A stretch of DNA of 64,000 nucleotides. Origin: Vibrio crassostreae 9ZC13 (lineage in GTDB: Bacteria > Pseudomonadota > Gammaproteobacteria > Enterobacterales > Vibrionaceae). Shown piece by piece: positions 58,234 to 64,000 of the stretch. Within the stretch, counting starts at the first letter, position 1, and every line of letters starts with the position of its first letter. The notes beneath the pieces were generated by a model. That model made no database searches. It was given only the letters and a program-made list of their open reading frames with translations, and had not been told where the DNA came from. The stretch lies in NCBI RefSeq assembly GCF_000272045.2, contig NZ_AJYZ02000019.1, positions 1,748,704 through 1,812,703 on the forward strand. The letters run 5' to 3'. Made by a program: the position numbers and the translations under genes.

Positions 58234-59565
58234 ATGCGTTTAACATATTTTAAATGGCTACTTTGTATGTTTGCCAGCACTCTATCATGCTCAGGATTTG
58301 CTCAATCCATCACAAATTTATCTAAAGGTGGGATGCAAACTATTACGGTTCTAGCTGATATCCAATCAGTTTTTATTTCTGACCCTGAAATTGCGGATTA
58401 TCAAGTAATAGATGAACGTAAAGTGGTTGTCTTCGGAAAAAAACTTGGGCGAGCATCGTTAGCTATTTATGGTGAAGAGGGTAAAACATTGGCTTCTCGG
58501 AAGATCTGGGTTAACCCGAGTCTCGACCATATTCAACAACAAATACAAATATTGCACCCAAATGCGCAAGTCATCGCAGCAAATATTGGGGAACAAGTTG
58601 TTTTATCCGGAGTTGTTGCAACCGAAAACGAGCGCGACAAAATTAATGAGTTAGTTGGTACTCTTTTGGAAAAATCAAAAGAAGAGTACAAGCTAGAGTG
58701 GGACCTCGGTGATGACGAAACTCAAGAAATACTATTTATGAAACGCAACTATTTCGAAGGGGTTGTAAACAACATCGAAGTTTCGACGGTAAAACAAGTA
58801 AATGTGAAGCTGTCAATTGCAGAGGTATCACATTCATTTCTTGAAGAATTTGGTGTGAGCTATGGAAGTGAAGGTGCCGGGGCTGGTGTTTTTGTCGACA
58901 AGCTGACGAGCTTTAGTGCTTCTGACATTGTCTCTGTAATCACTGCGATTGGTAACGATACGGTAGGTCAAATCCTAGCTGAACCAAACCTTTCGGTTAT
59001 TTCTGGTGAAACTGCGAGCTTTTTAGTTGGTGGTGAGCTTCCCGTTGTTACTGTTGTCGATGGCACAACCAATGTTGAATACAAAGAATTTGGTATTCGT
59101 TTAGAGTTGGCAGCCAAAGTTCACGATGACGATAAAATCACGTTGGCCCTAATGCCGGAAGTCAGTTCATTGGACACTCAATACAGTAATGAAACGTACG
59201 ACCTGCCAGCACTAAAAACACGTCGAGCTAGAACAACAGTACAACTTGGTGATGGGAAAAGCTTCGTTTTAGGTGGCCTACTGAGTACCGAAGACAAAGA
59301 GTCATTGAGCAAGGTCCCATTCGTAAGCGAAATCCCTGTGTTGGGGGCCTTATTTAGAAATACGGGAACTGAGCGAAGTAAAACAGAATTGGTAATCGTC
59401 GCAACTGTGAATTTAGTGAAGCCAATCGAACCTAACCAAATACAACTGCCTACGATGAGAAAGACAACAACTTTGGAGCGTTTTTTCGTTATCGAAAATC
59501 AATATGAGCAAGCGAGCTCGATTTGGACTCAGGAAGTGTTGGCTTCAGGAGGATTCCAAAAATGA
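58234..59565 (+). CDS. rcpA: Tad outer-membrane secretin RcpA/CpaC
   Basis: The 443-residue protein has a signal peptide (about 1-24), a pilus/BON-like N-domain (about 30-150) and a C-terminal secretin domain with the SGETASFLVGGELPVV and GGLLSTEDKESLSKVPFVSE blocks of type II/III secretins. It forms the outer-membrane pore through which Flp pili exit. It overlaps the next gene by 4 bases. Confidence 0.93.
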   Translation: MRLTYFKWLLCMFASTLSCSGFAQSITNLSKGGMQTITVLADIQSVFISDPEIADYQVIDERKVVVFGKKLGRASLAIYGEEGKTLASRKIWVNPSLDHIQQQIQILHPNAQVIAANIGEQVVLSGVVATENERDKINELVGTLLEKSKEEYKLEWDLGDDETQEILFMKRNYFEGVVNNIEVSTVKQVNVKLSIAEVSHSFLEEFGVSYGSEGAGAGVFVDKLTSFSASDIVSVITAIGNDTVGQILAEPNLSVISGETASFLVGGELPVVTVVDGTTNVEYKEFGIRLELAAKVHDDDKITLALMPEVSSLDTQYSNETYDLPALKTRRARTTVQLGDGKSFVLGGLLSTEDKESLSKVPFVSEIPVLGALFRNTGTERSKTELVIVATVNLVKPIEPNQIQLPTMRKTTTLERFFVIENQYEQASSIWTQEVLASGGFQK

Positions 59566-60068
59566 TTATTAAAATGCATTTAAAGGCTCTATTTGTCGGT
59601 GTACTTGTTGTCGTTTCGAGTGGGTGTGCAGAAAAGGTCCAAGAAAGGCGCGGTCAGTCGATTGAAGTCATACCCGTTGAACATACATACTCGTTTATCA
59701 TAAAGAAAACAGGTCAAACAAAAGTAGAAGTATTTGAAATTATTGATGAAAATCTTGATGTACTGATTGAGAAAGGTAGCCAATTAGTCTGGCGCACACA
59801 GCAAGGAAAGCAACTAGCAGACCTTGCGGCTGAGTATATGAGAAGTAAAGGAGTCAACAGTAAGCTGATTTCCTTAGAAGGAACTGATACGCCTAACGAA
59901 CGCCTATTTGATTTAACATTACGCTACACCCAATACAAAACTGTAACGAAGGTTTGTACCTATGAATCGATAGGTCGCTTTGGATATGGAGAAACCGGAT
60001 GTTATGCTGATAATGCAAGATGGCAGTCCATGGTTAACCCTGAAAAAATGCTAAATAGTGTGCGATAG
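59562..60068 (+). CDS. Tad locus lipoprotein (RcpB/CpaD position)
   Basis: The 168-residue protein has a lipoprotein signal with lipobox SSGC (Cys at about residue 24). The rest is periplasmic and rich in charged residues, with two later cysteines (VCTY and GCY) that could pair. Its place between the secretin and tadZ is that of RcpB/CpaD, which assist the secretin, but I see no sequence motif to prove homology. ATG 59562 overlaps the rcpA stop. Confidence 0.72.
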   Translation: MIIKMHLKALFVGVLVVVSSGCAEKVQERRGQSIEVIPVEHTYSFIIKKTGQTKVEVFEIIDENLDVLIEKGSQLVWRTQQGKQLADLAAEYMRSKGVNSKLISLEGTDTPNERLFDLTLRYTQYKTVTKVCTYESIGRFGYGETGCYADNARWQSMVNPEKMLNSVR

Positions 60069-60079
60069 ACGGTGATGAC

Positions 60080-61315
60080 ATGTTTGATCTTGTAGATATT
60101 TTAAAAACAAAAGTAGAAGAAAAAGTCGTGGTGCAACAACAGATAACGTCTGTATTGTTCCACCAAACACAAGAATGTATTGATCTTGTTGAAGAAGCTT
60201 TTCGTTTTGAAGGAATTGTTCCTCCGTCAATGCTTAATAATTCAGATGAAAACATCAAACAACACGTACGTGAAGTTAATGTCGAAATTGCTATCGTAGA
60301 GTTGAATGTGACTGAAAGCGTCACTGAAGATATGAAGCGAATCAGTCATTTATTACCGAATAGTGCGTCAGTTATTGTCGTTGGTAGTGAAGATGCCATT
60401 TCGACTATACGTAACCTAAAAGAGATGGGATTTTATTACGTATTTTGGCCTATCTCTAAGACTGAATTAATCGATTTTGTTCGAAATGTTGATAATAATA
60501 GAAAGAAGAATAGCGGTTTAGGTAAGGACAGGACTGCAAAAAAAGTTGCGGTTTGGGGAACAAAGGGTGGTGTAGGAGCCACAATGTTAACGGCTGAAAT
60601 AGCTTATGAACTCAGTGCGAAAAAGAAAAGTACCTGCCTTATTGTGGATCATGACTTCCGAGGTGGAAACCTTGATATTTTCCTTGGTGAAAAGCAGTTT
60701 CAGAAAAAGTCTGTCGCTCCAGGCGCGCTCACTACTGATTTAGACGTGAGTTATGCTAGTAGCATGCTTAAAAAAGTTAATAGCATGCTAGCTGTTTTAG
60801 CTGTTGAGTCAGAAGACTTAAATGAACTTGAGCTCAAAGAATATGCTCGTGCTATGTCCAAACATTTGGCTGGGCAATATAACTTTATTTTAGAGGATTT
60901 ATCGCGTTCTTCTAATACTAAAACTGACCTAAAGTATATCGCTGAAAATAATGACATTATTACATTGGTTTTAGAACCGACTATATCAAGTGTCCGAGAA
61001 ACAAAGCGTGTATTAGCTTCATTGGAATACCTAAACTCAAGAGCTCGATGTATCGTTGTTGTTAATTATACGATGGTGGAAAAATCGGCAACAATTTCCT
61101 TAGATGAAATCAAACAGTTCTTAGGTCGAAATGTTGATGTGGTTTGTCCCAACGAGATTCAAGTTGGCAAGATGGTTTTAGAAGGTAAACATATTTATCA
61201 ACTGGGTCTTCCTATTAGTCAAAGCTTAAATCGATTAACGTCAATGCTTCTAGGCGAGAACGCTAGTAATACTGATGCCTCGCTGCTGAAAAAGCTCTTT
61301 AAGAGGTTTAAATAA
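60080..61315 (+). CDS. tadZ: Tad pilus localisation ATPase-like protein TadZ/CpaE
   Basis: The 411-residue cytosolic protein has a receiver-like N-terminal domain (about 20-140) and a ParA/MinD-like domain (about 153-400). The deviant Walker A region reads KGGVGATM at residues 162-169: the signature Lys162 is present, but the P-loop Lys expected at 167 is Ala. The Asp in LIVDHDFRGG follows. TadZ marks the pole or site of pilus assembly in other bacteria. The TadA gene begins at the stop codon. Confidence 0.9.
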   Translation: MFDLVDILKTKVEEKVVVQQQITSVLFHQTQECIDLVEEAFRFEGIVPPSMLNNSDENIKQHVREVNVEIAIVELNVTESVTEDMKRISHLLPNSASVIVVGSEDAISTIRNLKEMGFYYVFWPISKTELIDFVRNVDNNRKKNSGLGKDRTAKKVAVWGTKGGVGATMLTAEIAYELSAKKKSTCLIVDHDFRGGNLDIFLGEKQFQKKSVAPGALTTDLDVSYASSMLKKVNSMLAVLAVESEDLNELELKEYARAMSKHLAGQYNFILEDLSRSSNTKTDLKYIAENNDIITLVLEPTISSVRETKRVLASLEYLNSRARCIVVVNYTMVEKSATISLDEIKQFLGRNVDVVCPNEIQVGKMVLEGKHIYQLGLPISQSLNRLTSMLLGENASNTDASLLKKLFKRFK

Positions 61316-62595
61316 TGGATCAAGCTAAATCTAACTACATAGCTATCCGTAACCAAATATTTGAAGCTCTAGACGCTGAAGCTGTCCATTCATTGTCGAA
61401 GGAGGCTCTAAGCAAGCAGTTGACTAGCGCGGTTGAAATGCTAATTGAAACTCACAGCTTTTCTGTTGCGACTGTTGTCAAGAATGAATATGTTCGAAGT
61501 CTGGTTGATGAATTACACGGTCTAGGCCCACTGCAAAAGCTGATGGATGATGACTCTATTAGTGACATCATGATTAATGGCTACAACAATGTGTTTATCG
61601 AAAGAAACGGCATTGTTGAAAAAGCACCTGTAAGTTTTATTGACGAGGCTCAGCTTCTACAAATAGCAAAGCGCATTGCTAGTCGAATTGGTCGCCGTGT
61701 CGATGATTCATCACCGACTTGCGATGCACGCTTGCCGGATGGTAGCCGCGTTAATATTGTTACACCTCCCATCGCGATTGATGGTACATCCGTCTCTATC
61801 CGTAAGTTCAAAAAACAGAGTATAGACCTAGGGCAGTTAGTGGATTTTGGGGCGATGAGTCCTGAGATGGCGAAAGTGCTTATGATTGCTTCTCGTTGTA
61901 GGTTGAATATATTAATTTCAGGCGGTACAGGCTCGGGGAAGACGACGATGCTAAACGCGTTATCTCAATATATTTCTGAGAAGGAGCGGATTGTTACCAT
62001 AGAAGATGCAGCTGAACTGAGGCTTCTTCAACCCCATGTCGTTCGATTGGAAACTCGAACAGCAGGTATTGAAGGTACCGGTGCAATTACACAACGAGAT
62101 CTCGTTATTAACTCACTTCGTATGAGGCCGGACCGAATAATCATGGGTGAGTGTCGTGGTGGAGAAGCATTTGAAATGCTTCAAGCTATGAATACCGGCC
62201 ACGATGGTTCCATGTCTACTTTACACGCGAATACACCTAGAGACGCGATTGCTCGAGTAGAGGCTATGATCATGATGGCTACAAGTAGCCTTCCATTGGA
62301 AGCAATACGCAGAACTATTGTAAGCGCAGTCGATCTTGTCATACAGATTAGCCGCCTCCACGACGGTAGCCGGAAAGTGATGAGCATTACGGAAGTGGTT
62401 GGTATTGAAGGTTCGAATGTAGTGCTAGAGGAAATATTTAAATTTCAGCCGATGATTCAAAGTGAATCAGGCAAGGTCTCTGGTCGGTATGTTACCGCCG
62501 GTATGATGCAACGTTCCGTTCTGGTCGAGAAGGCAAAATTTTTTGGTTTAGAAGAGCAGCTTAATAGTGCATTTAGGGTTGGAGAGCCAGCGTGA
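61315..62595 (+). CDS. tadA: Tad pilus assembly ATPase TadA/CpaF
   Basis: TadA is the hexameric type II secretion ATPase that powers Flp pilus assembly. The 426 residues have Walker A GGTGSGKT at 203-210, the Asp box [11 protein letters not shown], Walker [12 protein letters not shown] and the His box [13 protein letters not shown]. It shares a one-base overlap with the tadZ stop and overlaps tadB by 4 bases. Confidence 0.96.
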   Translation: MDQAKSNYIAIRNQIFEALDAEAVHSLSKEALSKQLTSAVEMLIETHSFSVATVVKNEYVRSLVDELHGLGPLQKLMDDDSISDIMINGYNNVFIERNGIVEKAPVSFIDEAQLLQIAKRIASRIGRRVDDSSPTCDARLPDGSRVNIVTPPIAIDGTSVSIRKFKKQSIDLGQLVDFGAMSPEMAKVLMIASRCRLNILISGGTGSGKTTMLNALSQYISEKERIVTIEDAAELRLLQPHVVRLETRTAGIEGTGAITQRDLVINSLRMRPDRIIMGECRGGEAFEMLQAMNTGHDGSMSTLHANTPRDAIARVEAMIMMATSSLPLEAIRRTIVSAVDLVIQISRLHDGSRKVMSITEVVGIEGSNVVLEEIFKFQPMIQSESGKVSGRYVTAGMMQRSVLVEKAKFFGLEEQLNSAFRVGEPA

Positions 62596-63518
62596 TTTAT
62601 TGGTTAGCTTTGATATTTGGCGGAGCTGTAATGCTTATAGCGTTTTGGCCATCCACAAAAAAAGAACGTCACCAGTATTTAATGGAAGCTAATAAAACGC
62701 TCTATATAGAATCTATTGACGAATCTCAGCAAGCTGTAAATTTGAATGCTCTATCAAGTCAAACTTTGGTTCAAAAATGCAAAAGTAAGTTTGATAATGT
62801 AGTTCGTCAGCTTGGTCAATACGCCATGATAAAACTATTAGGGTACTTAGGTTTTCTTATTGTTTTTAGCAGTGTACTTAATCAGAAAATGATTAAAGTG
62901 GATGGTCAAATAGTAACACTTTCATTGGTTATTATTGGTCTATTCATAGGTTATCAATGGTTGCAGAATCGCGAACAAAGACGTTTTGAAGAAGCATTCC
63001 CCGATGCTTTGAGTATGCTGGCAAGTGCAGTAAGCTCCGGAGAGAGTATTACTCATGCGATTATTTACGTAGGTAAAACCCTAGAAGGTGAAGTGGGGAA
63101 AGAATTTAAGAAAATGGGGGAGCGCTTACAGGTAGGAGAATCGGTAGACTCTGTATTTAGAAAGTCGATTCAACGCTTCCCTTATCCTGCTTTTTACTTT
63201 TTTGTTATTACTCTTAGAGCAAATATGCAGAGGGGTGGACAGTTAAAACAAGTTATTAATAGGTTGAATCGCTTAATGTTTGATTCTAGATCTATTGAAA
63301 AGAAAAAGATGGCGATGACTTCAGAAGCTCGAATGTCTGCGAAAATTGTTTCGGCTATACCTATAGGCTTTATGTTTTTCATGCAATTTATCAGCCCGCA
63401 AAATTTTGACTTTGTAATGAATGACCCTGCGGGCAAGCCGATTCTTTATTATGTTCTGGCTAGTGAGTTTATTGGTTTGCTCATTGTTTGGTCCCTAATG
63501 AAAAGTGTAGAAAAGTAA
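62592..63518 (+). CDS. tadB: Tad inner-membrane platform protein TadB
   Basis: The 308-residue protein has an N-terminal helix, two helices around residues 80-120, a T2SSF domain (FPDALSMLASAVSSGESITHA onward) and two C-terminal helices. TadB and TadC form the membrane platform that TadA acts on. The stop overlaps the tadC start (TAATG). Confidence 0.93.
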   Translation: MIYWLALIFGGAVMLIAFWPSTKKERHQYLMEANKTLYIESIDESQQAVNLNALSSQTLVQKCKSKFDNVVRQLGQYAMIKLLGYLGFLIVFSSVLNQKMIKVDGQIVTLSLVIIGLFIGYQWLQNREQRRFEEAFPDALSMLASAVSSGESITHAIIYVGKTLEGEVGKEFKKMGERLQVGESVDSVFRKSIQRFPYPAFYFFVITLRANMQRGGQLKQVINRLNRLMFDSRSIEKKKMAMTSEARMSAKIVSAIPIGFMFFMQFISPQNFDFVMNDPAGKPILYYVLASEFIGLLIVWSLMKSVEK

Positions 63519-64000
63519 TGCAAACGCAAACGTTAATTTTTGTCTTTCTTGTTCTGCTATTCGCGTGTTTATCCTATCTATTTTTTAAGGTATACACCGA
63601 GATAGGTCGGCGAAGAATGCTTAATAAATTTTCACTTTTCGATGAACCTAAAGCCGAGGTGAGGAAAGGAGAAGGTTTAGATAATCTGTTTGATAACCTG
63701 TCATCGACTTTAACATCGTCAAAAGATGATATTGATAAAAAGTTAGATGACGCGGGGATTTATAATTCTAATATCTCGCAGTATTACATGCTAACCAAGT
63801 ATGTTGTGGCCTTTTTAGGATGCGTTATTATTTACATATTGCTATCTAGGTTTGAATTTATACTTAACCAAATTATTGCAATGCTGGCCATTTGGTTTGT
63901 TTTGTGTGTCATTGCACCTGACAGTTACTTAGCGGTAAGGCAAAAAGCATTAAGACGAAAAATATCGAATCAATTACCATATCTTCTGGATATGATGGCT
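63518..64000 (+). CDS. tadC: Tad inner-membrane platform protein TadC, 5' part
   Basis: The window ends within this gene after 161 codons. ATG 63518 overlaps the tadB stop. The visible part has an N-terminal helix (about 5-25), a charged linker, two helices (about 88-110 and 113-132) and the start of the T2SSF domain (ISNQLPYLLDMMA). This is the layout of TadC, the partner of TadB. Confidence 0.9.
   Translation, partial: MQTQTLIFVFLVLLFACLSYLFFKVYTEIGRRRMLNKFSLFDEPKAEVRKGEGLDNLFDNLSSTLTSSKDDIDKKLDDAGIYNSNISQYYMLTKYVVAFLGCVIIYILLSRFEFILNQIIAMLAIWFVLCVIAPDSYLAVRQKALRRKISNQLPYLLDMMA

Overview
The window is a chromosomal segment of a Vibrio species. Three gene groups show this: gsk, a vicH-type H-NS gene, a lysine-riboswitch-controlled NhaC-family transporter and a complete his operon; a torECA locus; and a sap, psp, vexIJK, tag, metC, cls block. 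From memory, the first and third groups have the same neighbours in V. cholerae. A Splendidus-clade species is a guess that I cannot prove from the sequence.

Layout. 1-12.5 kb: a small unknown gene, gsk (purine salvage) behind a PurR-like operator, an H-NS gene, a lysine riboswitch with its transporter, then the hisL leader and attenuator followed by hisGDCBHAFI. 12.5-24.1 kb: housekeeping and little-studied genes: ychJ-like, EAL-HDOD, lpxH, ppiB, cysS, tdk, a DUF218 gene, an NAD(P)-binding protein, a coiled-coil lipoprotein, a formate-channel gene and a lone FetB-type permease. 24.5-31.7 kb: torECA for TMAO respiration, a putative 10-TM metal exporter under a Fur-box promoter, and a Mn-dependent pyrophosphatase. 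31.8-46.5 kb: the sap ABC transporter with a DUF2927 gene, pspF/pspABC envelope stress genes, the vexIJK RND pump and tag. 46.8-55 kb: metC, cls, a sodium symporter, a chemoreceptor with a sigma-28 promoter, and two RNA-modification-type enzymes. 55.1-56.4 kb: an intact ISL3-family insertion sequence with an 8-bp target duplication. 56.7 kb to the end: the start of a Tad (Flp) pilus locus: flp, tadV, rcpC, rcpA, a lipoprotein, tadZ, tadA, tadB and the first part of tadC.

The coding content is mostly recognisable and I found no clearly new multi-gene system. The best leads are in non-coding DNA. They are a dyad of two perfect DnaA boxes with two further near-consensus boxes in the focA-fetB gap, and a perfect 7-1-7 Fur palindrome over the promoter of the 10-TM metal exporter next to a Mn-dependent pyrophosphatase. 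Others are the IS in a terminator U-tract, an 8-bp tandem repeat with a REP-like element after the his operon, and several long inverted repeats that are not terminators (metC leader, focA leader, 3' of gsk).

All calls rest on reading the sequence and on remembered family knowledge; no database search or structure prediction was run.
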